Positions 57,201 to 64,000 of a stretch of 64,000 bases of DNA are shown here, piece after piece (the stretch's first letter is position 1; each line of letters opens with the position of its first letter). A program made the position numbers and the translations under genes. This DNA comes from Actinomadura darangshiensis (GTDB taxonomy: Bacteria; Actinomycetota; Actinomycetes; Streptosporangiales; Streptosporangiaceae), in assembly GCF_004349235.1 (NCBI RefSeq), contig NZ_SMKY01000003.1:1-64000 (forward strand). The letters run 5' to 3'. The notes beneath the pieces are model-generated. The model was not told the origin of the DNA and did not search any database. It saw only the letters and a program-made list of their open reading frames with translations.

Positions 57201-58550
57201 ATGGAGCCATTCCTCCTGGCGGCGCTCGTCGTCGTGGCCGGCGCCGGCATCGCCGCCGCCGTCCAGCTGGTACGGCAACGGCAGGCGACGGCCGGCCTCC
57301 GCGAGCAGAACGCCGTCCTCGCCCGCGGCCTCGACCTGCGCGAGAAGGAGCTGAAGCACCTCGCGGACGTCCGGCTGCCCGAGCTCATGGAGTCCCTGCA
57401 CAACCCGGGCCTGCGGGTCGCCGGCCCGCTGCACGACCTGGACCGCGAGGCCCCCGCCTACGGGCAGGCGCTGACGACGGTGACCGAGCTGTTCGCCGGG
57501 TCCGCCGCGCGCGTCCGCGAGCGGGCCGACCTGTCGGCCAAGTCGACGCTGCGCGCGATGATGCGCGCCGTCCAGAGCCTCGCGAACGAGCAGCAGCTCG
57601 CCATCTCGCACATGCAGGAGCGCCACGACGACCCGGACGTGCTGGAGGACCTGCTCCGCATCGACCACATGAACGCCCAGCTCGGCCGGCGCGCCCAGGC
57701 CACCGCCGTGCTGTGCGGGTCGTGGCCGGGGCAGCAGCGCTCGGCGTCCTCGATGAGCGACGTGGTGCGCGGCGCGACCGGCCGCATCCGCGACTACCTG
57801 CGCGTCAACCTCCAGGGCCCGGTGAACACCGCGGTCACCAGCCGGGCCGTGGAGCCGATCGTGCTGACCCTGGCCGAGCTGCTGGACAACGCGGCCCGGC
57901 ACTCGCGCCCCGACACCACCGTCGAGGTCAACTTCCAGCCCACGCACAACGGCGTCGCGATCATGATCGACGACGCGGGCGTCGCGATGGACACCGAGGA
58001 GTTGCAGCGCGCCGCCGACCTGCTGTCCGGCGACGCGTCCGTCGACATCCACCGGCTCGGCGACCCGCCCCGCGTCGGGTTCGCGGTGGCGGGCGTCCTC
58101 GCCGCCCGGTACGGGTTCCGGGTGTCGGTCGACACCCGCTCCCCCTACGGCGGCGTGCGGGCCGTCGTGTTCGTGCCGGCCGCGCTGCTGGCCGACCTGC
58201 CCGACGAGCGGCGGCCCGGACCGGCCGCCTCGGCCCGTCCGGCCGAGGAGCAGGAGCAGGAGCAGACCGCGCCCGCCGCCGGGACGGACGTACCGGCCAC
58301 GGCGGGCGGGCTGCCGAAGCGCAGCCGCGTCGCGGTCGCCGAACGTCCCGCCGACGCGGCAGGCGACACGGCCGGCGGCGGCCCGGAGGAGGCCGGCGCC
58401 CGCGGCACCGGGGAGTGGCCGGCGGCCCGGCCGGCCCGGGAGACCGCCGCGGGCCTCGGCGCCTGGCAGCGCGGGACACGGTCCGGCCGCGCCGCCGCCG
58501 CGCCCGACGCGGACGGCCCCGGCATCGAGAGCAAGGACCTGCGGCCATGA
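57201..58550 (+). CDS. cvnA: Conservon protein CvnA (histidine-kinase-like ATPase)
   Basis: 449 aa from ATG 57201 (GAGGA five bases upstream). N-terminal span (PFLLAALVVVAGAGIAAAVQ), coiled-coil-like region, then an HATPase_c domain with N-box LAELLDNAARHSRP and IMIDDAGVAM. No H-box is evident, as in other CvnA proteins. The C-terminal 100 residues are Ala/Pro/Glu-rich and disordered. First gene of a five-gene conservon in canonical order. Confidence 0.92.
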   Translation: MEPFLLAALVVVAGAGIAAAVQLVRQRQATAGLREQNAVLARGLDLREKELKHLADVRLPELMESLHNPGLRVAGPLHDLDREAPAYGQALTTVTELFAGSAARVRERADLSAKSTLRAMMRAVQSLANEQQLAISHMQERHDDPDVLEDLLRIDHMNAQLGRRAQATAVLCGSWPGQQRSASSMSDVVRGATGRIRDYLRVNLQGPVNTAVTSRAVEPIVLTLAELLDNAARHSRPDTTVEVNFQPTHNGVAIMIDDAGVAMDTEELQRAADLLSGDASVDIHRLGDPPRVGFAVAGVLAARYGFRVSVDTRSPYGGVRAVVFVPAALLADLPDERRPGPAASARPAEEQEQEQTAPAAGTDVPATAGGLPKRSRVAVAERPADAAGDTAGGGPEEAGARGTGEWPAARPARETAAGLGAWQRGTRSGRAAAAPDADGPGIESKDLRP

Positions 58551-58981
58551 ACGAGGGGTGGAACGGCGCGATGGACGACGGTACGAACCGGCTCGGGTGG
58601 ATGCTCGACGATGCGCTGCGGATGCCGGAGACCCGCTACGCGATCCTGCTGTCCGCCGACGGGCTGCTCATGGCGCACTCCGAGCGGATCAGCCGGGACG
58701 AGGCGGAGCGGCAGGCTGCGGGCATGGCGGGCCTGCAGTCACTCGCCCGCAGCACCGCCGAGTTCTGCGGGAACGCCGACACCACCTGGCGGCAGACGGT
58801 CAACGAGTTCGACGACGGGTACGTGTTCCTCGTCGCCGCCGGCCCCGGCGCCTACCTCTCGGTGTCGGCGACGCAGCGCGTCGACATGGAGACCGTGTCG
58901 TTCCGGCTCCAGGAACTCGTGCAGCGGCTGGGCAAGGAGATGACCAGCCCGCCGCGTCCGGGCGCGGGCCGTCCCGCATGA
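58547..58981 (+). CDS. cvnB: Conservon protein CvnB (roadblock/LC7 domain)
   Basis: 144 aa. LGWMLDDALRMPETRYAILL, SADGLLMAHSERI and VFLVAAGPGAYLSVSATQRV are typical of actinobacterial roadblock/LC7 proteins that act as GAP/GEF-like partners of the CvnD GTPase. Overlaps cvnA by 4 bases (ATGA). Confidence 0.94.
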   Translation: MNEGWNGAMDDGTNRLGWMLDDALRMPETRYAILLSADGLLMAHSERISRDEAERQAAGMAGLQSLARSTAEFCGNADTTWRQTVNEFDDGYVFLVAAGPGAYLSVSATQRVDMETVSFRLQELVQRLGKEMTSPPRPGAGRPA

Positions 58982-59334
58982 GCCCGCGCCGGAACGAGCG
59001 GTCCCTGGTCCGCCCGCACGTCGTCACCGGCGGCCGGGCGCACCCGACCCGCAACGTGTTCGACCTCGTCACCCTCGTGATCGCCGCCGGCGACCTGCCG
59101 CGGGCGGGCCTGTCCCCGGAGAAGCTCCGCATCGTCGAGCTGTGCCGCGGCGGCGCGCTGTCGGTCGCCGAGATCGCCGGGCACCTCGGCCTGCCCGTCG
59201 GGGTCGCCAAGGTGCTGCTGTCCGACCTCGTCGACAGCGGGCACCTCACCACCCGGGCCACCGCGCCCGCCGCCCAGCAGTCCAAGGTCCGGCTCCTGCA
59301 GGAGGTGCTCGATGGACTCCGCGCTCGCCTCTGA
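58978..59334 (+). CDS. cvnC: Conservon protein CvnC (DUF742)
   Basis: 118 aa DUF742 protein: LVRPHVVTGGRAHPTRN near the start and VAEIAGHLGLPVGVAKVLLS, a winged-helix-like segment typical of the family. Overlaps cvnB (ATGA) and cvnD by 23 bases. Confidence 0.94.
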   Translation: MSPRRNERSLVRPHVVTGGRAHPTRNVFDLVTLVIAAGDLPRAGLSPEKLRIVELCRGGALSVAEIAGHLGLPVGVAKVLLSDLVDSGHLTTRATAPAAQQSKVRLLQEVLDGLRARL

Positions 59335-59908
59335 CACGCCCTACGTGCGCGACAGCGTACGCACGGCCGTCAAGGTCCTCATCGTGGGGCATTTCGCCGT
59401 CGGCAAGACCACCTACGTCGGCACGCTGTCGGAGATCCGCCCGCTGCGCACCGAGGAGCGGATGACGCAGGCCGGCGCGTCCGTGGACGACCTCGCCGGC
59501 ATCAGGGACAAGACGACCACCACCGTCGCGATGGACTTCGGCCGCCTCACCCTCAGCGACGACCTCGTCCTCTACCTGTTCGGGGCGCCCGGCCAGCAGC
59601 GCTTCACCCGGCTGTGGGACGACCTGGCGCGCGGCGCCCTCGGCGCGCTGATCCTGGTGGACACCGCCCGGCTCAAGGAGTCGTTCGCGGTCATGGACAT
59701 CGTGGAGAAGCAGGGGCTCCCGTACGCGGTCGCCGTCAACCACTTCGACGGCTCCCCCCGGTTCCCGGACGAGGAGGTCCGCGAGGCCCTCGACCTCGCG
59801 GCGACCACGCCGCTGATCACCTGCGACGCCCGCGACCGCCGGTCGTCCACCGAGGCGCTGATCTCGCTCGTCGACCACCTGCTGACCCTCGACGCGGAGA
59901 CACCGTGA
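59312..59908 (+). CDS. cvnD: Conservon protein CvnD (small GTP/ATP-binding protein)
   Basis: 198 aa. P-loop GHFAVGKTT, effector-like TTTTVAMDFGR, G3-like LYLFGAPGQQRF and NHFD in place of NKxD. Works as the switch of conservon signalling complexes at the membrane with CvnA-C (family knowledge). Confidence 0.94.
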   Translation: MDSALASDTPYVRDSVRTAVKVLIVGHFAVGKTTYVGTLSEIRPLRTEERMTQAGASVDDLAGIRDKTTTTVAMDFGRLTLSDDLVLYLFGAPGQQRFTRLWDDLARGALGALILVDTARLKESFAVMDIVEKQGLPYAVAVNHFDGSPRFPDEEVREALDLAATTPLITCDARDRRSSTEALISLVDHLLTLDAETP

Positions 59909-61173
59909 CCCTCGACCACGCAGACGTCCAGGCCGGGCCCGAGCGCATCGCCCTGTACGGCCCGGAGTTCGCCAGGGACCCGCAGCGCGCCTACGCCCGG
60001 ATGCGCGCGCACGGCGACCTCGCCCCCGTCGAGCTGGCGCCGGGCGTGCCGGCGACGCTCGTCGTCGGCTACGACGCCGCGCTGGAGATCCTCCGCGACC
60101 CCGGCACGTTCCCGCGCTGCAGCGAGGTGTGGGAGGAGGAGGTCGGGCCCGAGTGCCCGGTGCTGCCGATGATGATGTCGCGGCCCAGCGCCCTGTTCAC
60201 CAACGGCGCCGTGCACGCCCGGCTGCGGTCGGCGATCGTCGACAGCCTCGACCGGATCGACCCGGTCAAGCTCCGCGAGGACGTCCAGCGCACCGCCGAC
60301 ACCCTCATCGGCCGGTTCGCCGCCGACGGCAAGGCCGACCTGATCGGCCAGTACGCCCGCACGCTGCCGCTGCTGGTGTTCAACGAGCTGTTCGGCTGCC
60401 CGCACGCCATCGGCGACAAGCTCGTCCGCGGGATGAGCGCGATCTTCGACACCGTCTCCGCCGAGGAGGGCAACGCGCTGCTCATGGAGGCCGGCGACGA
60501 GCTCGTGGCGCACAAGCGCGCGAAGCCGGGCGCGGACGTGACGTCCTGGATGATGAGCCACCCCGCCGGGCTCGACGACTTCGAGATGAACCAGCAGCTC
60601 ACGCTGCTCGTCGGCGCCGGCACCGAGCCGGAGCAGAACCTCATCGCCAACGGGATCCTGCTGCTGCTGTCCGACGACCGGTTCGGCGGCGACCTGTCCG
60701 CCGGCGCGCTGCCCGTCGAGGACGCGCTCGACGAGATCCTCTGGACCGACCCGCCGATGGCCAACTACGGGACCACGTTCCCCCGCCAGGACATCGACTT
60801 CCACGGGTACCGGCTGCCCGCGCACCAGCCCGTCCTGATCAGCTACGCCGCCGCGAACACCGACCCGTCCCGCTGGACGGCCGACCGCAAGGGCAACCGC
60901 GCCCACCTGTCCTACACCGGCGGGCCGCACAACTGCCCGGCCAAGAGCCAGTCCCGGCTCATCGCGTCGGTGGCGATCGAGCAGCTCCTCGACCGGCTGC
61001 CCGACGTGGACCTGGCCGTCCCCGCGGACCGGCTGGAGTGGCGGCCGGGCCCGTTCCACCGCGCCCTGACCGCCCTCCCGGTCGTGTTCATTGCACCGCC
61101 CTCGGCGTCGGGCCCTGGGGGCCCTCCTTCAGCGGGCACTGCGGCGATCGCTGCAGCGCTCCGGCTCGCCTAG
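59905..61173 (+). CDS. cvnE: Cytochrome P450 of the conservon (CvnE type)
   Basis: 422 aa from GTG 59905, overlapping cvnD. Heme-ligand loop is YTGGPHNCPAKSQSR (Cys ligand present, non-canonical around it), I-helix LLVGAGTEPEQNLI has Pro where Thr is usual, and there is no clean ExxR plus PERF pattern; these deviations are typical of CvnE P450s. The final ~28 residues (after VVFIAPP) are translated from the inverted repeat starting at 61091, so the original C-terminus has probably been replaced. Confidence 0.9.
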   Translation: MTLDHADVQAGPERIALYGPEFARDPQRAYARMRAHGDLAPVELAPGVPATLVVGYDAALEILRDPGTFPRCSEVWEEEVGPECPVLPMMMSRPSALFTNGAVHARLRSAIVDSLDRIDPVKLREDVQRTADTLIGRFAADGKADLIGQYARTLPLLVFNELFGCPHAIGDKLVRGMSAIFDTVSAEEGNALLMEAGDELVAHKRAKPGADVTSWMMSHPAGLDDFEMNQQLTLLVGAGTEPEQNLIANGILLLLSDDRFGGDLSAGALPVEDALDEILWTDPPMANYGTTFPRQDIDFHGYRLPAHQPVLISYAAANTDPSRWTADRKGNRAHLSYTGGPHNCPAKSQSRLIASVAIEQLLDRLPDVDLAVPADRLEWRPGPFHRALTALPVVFIAPPSASGPGGPPSAGTAAIAAALRLA

Positions 61174-61271
61174 CGGCTCGCTGCGCGATCAGGTTCTCGC
61201 AAGCTCGAACCTGCCTTCGGACGCGATCGCAACGCCTGGGGCTGTTGCGTGGCTGGGCCGGTGGCTGAGGA
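61091..61271 (+). repeat. Left arm of a ~180-bp inverted repeat
   Basis: Matches the reverse complement of 62128-62312 over its whole length with small differences. Exact blocks include 29 bases at 61165-61193 (to 62207-62235) and 21 bases at 61210-61230 (to 62169-62189). Each arm has inner dyads such as GGGCCC...GGGCCC. Confidence 0.85.
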
Positions 61272-61299
61272 AGCCGAGCCGGTATCCCTGGCCGTTCAC

Positions 61300-62110
61300 C
61301 GATGTGGCGCAACTTCTCCGCCTCTCGGTGCCGAACAGCGGCTGCTCGTGCCGCGTCGTCTCGGTCTGTAGCTCGGCGACCTCGCGGGTGTCGTCGTGCT
61401 CGCGCCGCGTGCGGCGCAGCTTCTCCGCCGCCTCGGTGCCGAACAGCTGCGACTCGTTGCGGGCGCGCAGCTCGGCCAGCTCCCGCTCGTGCTCCAGCCG
61501 CTGCGTCTCCTGGACGCGGGCCGCGGCCATCTCGCGCTGCCCGACGGCCTCCCCGGCCTCCGGCTCCACCAGCCGCGATCTGCCCCGCTCGGCCAGAGCC
61601 GGACGAGCTGACCACGGCCTCCTTGATCTGCACCGTGACGATGCGGAGCCCGAGCCCCTGGTCGCCGCTCTCCTCGCCCTCGGCGACACCGCGCAGCCAG
61701 GCGGTCAGCTCCTCGATGATCGGCTGCTTGTCGGACAGGACGTCCCGCACCCCCATGGTGGCGACCTTGTCCTTGATCGCGGCCTCCGCCTGCTCGCGGA
61801 GCTGGAGGTTCACCACCCGCATCGGGTCGTCGGCGTCGCCGAAGTCGAGCTTGCGGTACGCGGTGCCGAAGTCCTGGATGATCCACTGCACGTAGCCCTG
61901 GACGAGCACGCCCTGCAGTTCCCGGCAGATGCAGTACGCGTTGATCAGGATCGTCTGGGTCACGCCCGGCACCACGAGGAACGAGTCCGTGGCCGGGTTG
62001 AACCGGAACGACACCCCGAGCCCGATGTGCAGCGGCTCCGCCCGCCCGCGCCAGGTGTGCACGACGAACGCGTTCGGCGGGACGAGCACGTTCTTCCACC
62101 GCCAGAAAGC
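61300..62110 (-). pseudogene. Remnant of an SPFH/band-7 (prohibitin-like) protein gene
   Basis: The minus strand encodes an SPFH-like domain (AFVVHTWRGRAEPLHIGLGV, RVVNLQLREQAEAAIKDKVA, LGLRIVTVQIKEAVVS) then shifts frame at about 61610 into the helical tail (QRLEHERELAELRARNESQL). The tail contains a direct repeat of about 32 bases (61308-61339 and 61414-61447). The 5' end runs into the right repeat arm with no proper start, and the frame shifts again near 61400. I regard it as a disrupted gene enclosed by the inverted repeats. Confidence 0.65.
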
Positions 62111-62127
62111 GGCAGACGGACACGACC

Positions 62128-62312
62128 TCCCCAGCCACCGGCTCAGCCACGCAACAACCCCAGTCGTCGCGATCGCGTCCGAAGGCAGGGGCGAGCGAAG
62201 CGAGACCCTGATCGCGCAGCGAGCCGCTAGGCGAGTCGGATGCGATGCAGCGATCGCACGCAGTGCCCGACGATGGAGGGCCCTCTAGGGCCCGAAGGAG
62301 GAGGGCACTGCA
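62128..62312 (-). repeat. Right arm of the ~180-bp inverted repeat
   Basis: Inverted copy of 61091-61271. The outer ends of both arms begin TTGCA followed by GCCCTC. The arms flank about 860 bases with the SPFH remnant. Confidence 0.85.
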
Positions 62313-62370
62313 ATAAATACAGCGGATACAGTAATGAACCCTCCGCCCGGGTGTGTACGTATTTCGGGCC

Positions 62371-64000
62371 GTGGCAACACATGAGGCGACGCAGCAGGCA
62401 CCCCGGACCGACAAGCCGATGCTCGCCATCGGCGCCGCGGCGATAGCGCTGGTCGTCCTCGCGCTCGTCATCCGCCTGGGCGGGGCGTTCAGCGAGACCG
62501 CGACGCCCGGGTTGTCGCAGGCAGGGGCGCTGACCAAGGTCGGCCTCTCGGTGTCCAAGCTCGGCGGCAACGTCGCGGCCGTCCTGACCGTCGGGTGGCT
62601 GCTGGTCGCGGCCGTGTTCGTGCCCGGGTCGTCCGCTACCGGCCGCCGGTGCCTGCGCGCGGCGTCCCTCACCGCGATGGCGTGGGCGGTGTGCACGCTG
62701 GCGCTGATCGTGTTCACCGTCCTGGACCTGTTCGGGGTCGGCGTCACCCGCCTCACCGGCGACATGATGCGGACGTTCCTGATCGAGCTGCCGCAGGGCC
62801 GGGGGCTGCTCCTCGTCCTCGCCGCCGGGGTCGTCCTGGCGGTCGCGGCGAGCCTTCCCCGCGCCGAGGGCGGCGCCGGGTACCTGCTGGCGGGCGCGCT
62901 CGCCGGGATGCTCCCGCCGCTGTTCACCGGGCACGCGGCGAGCGGCGAGAACCACGCGCTCGCCGTCTACAGCCTCGTCGCGCACGTCGCCGGCGTCGCG
63001 CTGTGGGTCGGCGGGCTCGTCGCGCTCGTCACCATCGCGCCCGACGTCCGCGACCGCCTTCCGCAGATCATCGGGCGCTACAGCGCGCTGGCCCTCGCGG
63101 CGTTCGCCGTCGTCGGGGTCAGCGGCGCCGTGAACGCCTGGGTGCGGCTCGGCGGCGTCCACCTCGGGTCGCGGTACGGGGCGCTGGTCGTCGCGAAGGG
63201 CGTCGCGCTCTGCGCGCTCGGCGCGATGGGCTGGTGGCACCGCCGCGCCACGATCCCCGCGCTGCGGGACGGGACGGGCGGCCGCCCGTTCCTGCGCCTC
63301 GGAACCGTCGAGGTCCTCGTCATGGCCGCCACGATGGCGCTCGCCACCGGGCTGTCCCGCACTCCCCCGCCCGAGATCGACCCGGGCACCCTGAACGTCG
63401 TCACGCTGCGGCTCGGCTTCCCGCTGCCCGGCCCCGCCGGGCCCGGCCCCTACCTGCTGAACTGGTGGATCGACCCGCTCTTCTTCGTCGTCATCCTGGC
63501 CGGGGCCGTCCTGTACGGGGCGGGCGTCGCGCGGGTGCAGGACTGGCCGTGGCGGCGGATCGCCTGCTGGGACGCCGGGCTCCTCGTCGTGCTGCTCGCC
63601 ACGTGCGGCGGGATCTCCCGGTACAGCATGGTCCTGTTCAGCGCGCACGCGCTCCAGCACGTCCTCGTCGGGGTGGTCGCCCCGGTGCTGCTGCTCTACG
63701 GGGCGCCGGTCCGGCTCGCGCTCAAGGCGCTGCGAGGCGAGAGCCGGACGCTGGTCGCCGCCACCGCCGGCAGCCGGGGGCTGCGGTTGCTCGCCCACCC
63801 GGCCGTCTCACCGCTGCTGCTCCTGCTCAGCCTCTACGCGTGGTACGTGTCGCCGCTGTTCGCGCCGTCCCTCGGCAACCACGCGCTGCACTCGCTCGCG
63901 CTGGCCGTCTTCCTGGTCATCGGGCTGGCGTACTTCCACGGGACGACGGGCACGCTGATGCCGTTCGCCGTCCTGCCGCTGCACGTCATCGCCGGGCTCG
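62371..64000 (+). CDS. CopD-CtaG fusion membrane protein (copper uptake/cytochrome oxidase assembly), 3' end beyond window
   Basis: At least 543 codons from GTG 62371, still open at base 64000. The first ~300 residues resemble CopD (LTGDMMRTFLIELPQGRGLL; LFTGHAASGENHALAVYSLV; VAGVALWVGGLVALVTIAPD); the second part resembles CtaG/caa3 assembly factor (SRYSMVLFSAHALQHVLVGV; LFAPSLGNHALHSLALAVFL). Twelve or more spans. The His residues in GHAASGEN and FSAHALQH are likely copper ligands. This fusion is common in actinomycetes. A promoter is expected in the AT-richer 62313-62370. Confidence 0.93.
   Translation, partial: MATHEATQQAPRTDKPMLAIGAAAIALVVLALVIRLGGAFSETATPGLSQAGALTKVGLSVSKLGGNVAAVLTVGWLLVAAVFVPGSSATGRRCLRAASLTAMAWAVCTLALIVFTVLDLFGVGVTRLTGDMMRTFLIELPQGRGLLLVLAAGVVLAVAASLPRAEGGAGYLLAGALAGMLPPLFTGHAASGENHALAVYSLVAHVAGVALWVGGLVALVTIAPDVRDRLPQIIGRYSALALAAFAVVGVSGAVNAWVRLGGVHLGSRYGALVVAKGVALCALGAMGWWHRRATIPALRDGTGGRPFLRLGTVEVLVMAATMALATGLSRTPPPEIDPGTLNVVTLRLGFPLPGPAGPGPYLLNWWIDPLFFVVILAGAVLYGAGVARVQDWPWRRIACWDAGLLVVLLATCGGISRYSMVLFSAHALQHVLVGVVAPVLLLYGAPVRLALKALRGESRTLVAATAGSRGLRLLAHPAVSPLLLLLSLYAWYVSPLFAPSLGNHALHSLALAVFLVIGLAYFHGTTGTLMPFAVLPLHVIAGL

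Noticed and set aside
61091-62312. Insertion sequence with transposase
   Set aside because: The only coding remnant between the repeats is SPFH-like; no DDE, HUH or serine recombinase motif is present.
1-64000. tRNA, rRNA or prophage genes
   Set aside because: No cloverleaf-like sequence with a conserved T-loop, no rRNA signature and no phage structural or integrase gene was noticed in reading both strands.

Overview
The window is about 64 kb of very GC-rich DNA with GTG and TTG starts, 4-base stop/start overlaps and Shine-Dalgarno GGAGG sites. It holds F420-type LLM oxidoreductases, serine/threonine kinases with extracytoplasmic tails, a conservon (cvnA-E) and many TetR/GntR/LysR regulators. 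This points to a filamentous actinomycete, most likely Streptosporangiales/Thermomonosporaceae (Actinomadura-like). The genus is inferred from gene content, not proven. I saw no tRNA, rRNA, CRISPR array, integrase or transposase gene.

Layout. (1) 1-10.1 kb is a catabolic island. A LivFGHM ABC importer lies behind an acyl-CoA synthetase with a probable 2-bp frameshift. Divergent from it are a DUF35 / thiolase-like pair whose thiolase lacks the nucleophilic Cys (aldolase-like) and an LLM oxidoreductase; a TetR regulator, an enoyl-CoA hydratase and an SDR follow. (2) 10.1-16.1 kb is an aromatic ring-cleavage lower pathway: GntR regulator, DUF1932 dehydrogenase, XylE-type extradiol dioxygenase, 4-oxalomesaconate tautomerase (GalD-like), CHA aldolase (GalC-like), PIG-L-type hydratase (GalB-like) and an FUSC/ArAE exporter. 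A shared GntR-type palindrome links the regulator and the gal-type operon. (3) 16.2-28.7 kb carries secreted and surface functions: beta-propeller with divergent TetR, VOC protein, antigen-85-like esterase, bicovalent flavin oxidase, LuxR-type regulator, a subtilase-related protein without a catalytic domain, a small secreted protein under a KstR-like palindrome, and a serine/threonine kinase.

(4) 28.8-33.7 kb: LLM oxidoreductase and ferritin-like protein; then a compact RiPP-like unit of two two-Cys precursor peptides with the same leader plus an M50 membrane metalloprotease with a PqqD-like N-terminus; then a second secreted esterase. (5) 33.7-37.3 kb: SpoIIE phosphatase, MSMEG_6728-type protein, second kinase. 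(6) 37.6-41.1 kb: an unusual operon of a BesD-like 2OG/Fe hydroxylase, a SAM methyltransferase and a carnitine-type acyltransferase. (7) 41.2-47.5 kb: ABM-domain membrane protein; MacB-like efflux operon divergent from its two-component system. (8) 47.4-54.9 kb: alditol oxidase; STAND/TPR NTPase, APH-fold kinase and nucleotide-cyclase-like protein, where the first and last share a GD-x-V-x-G-K-I-H motif; a secreted C39-like protease with an anchored partner. (9) 54.9-64 kb: LysR and AraC regulators, conservon cvnA-E, long inverted repeats around an SPFH remnant, and a CopD-CtaG fusion running off the right edge.

The best candidates for an undescribed system are the two-peptide/M50 unit, the STAND-kinase-cyclase set and the hydroxylase-methyltransferase-acyltransferase operon.
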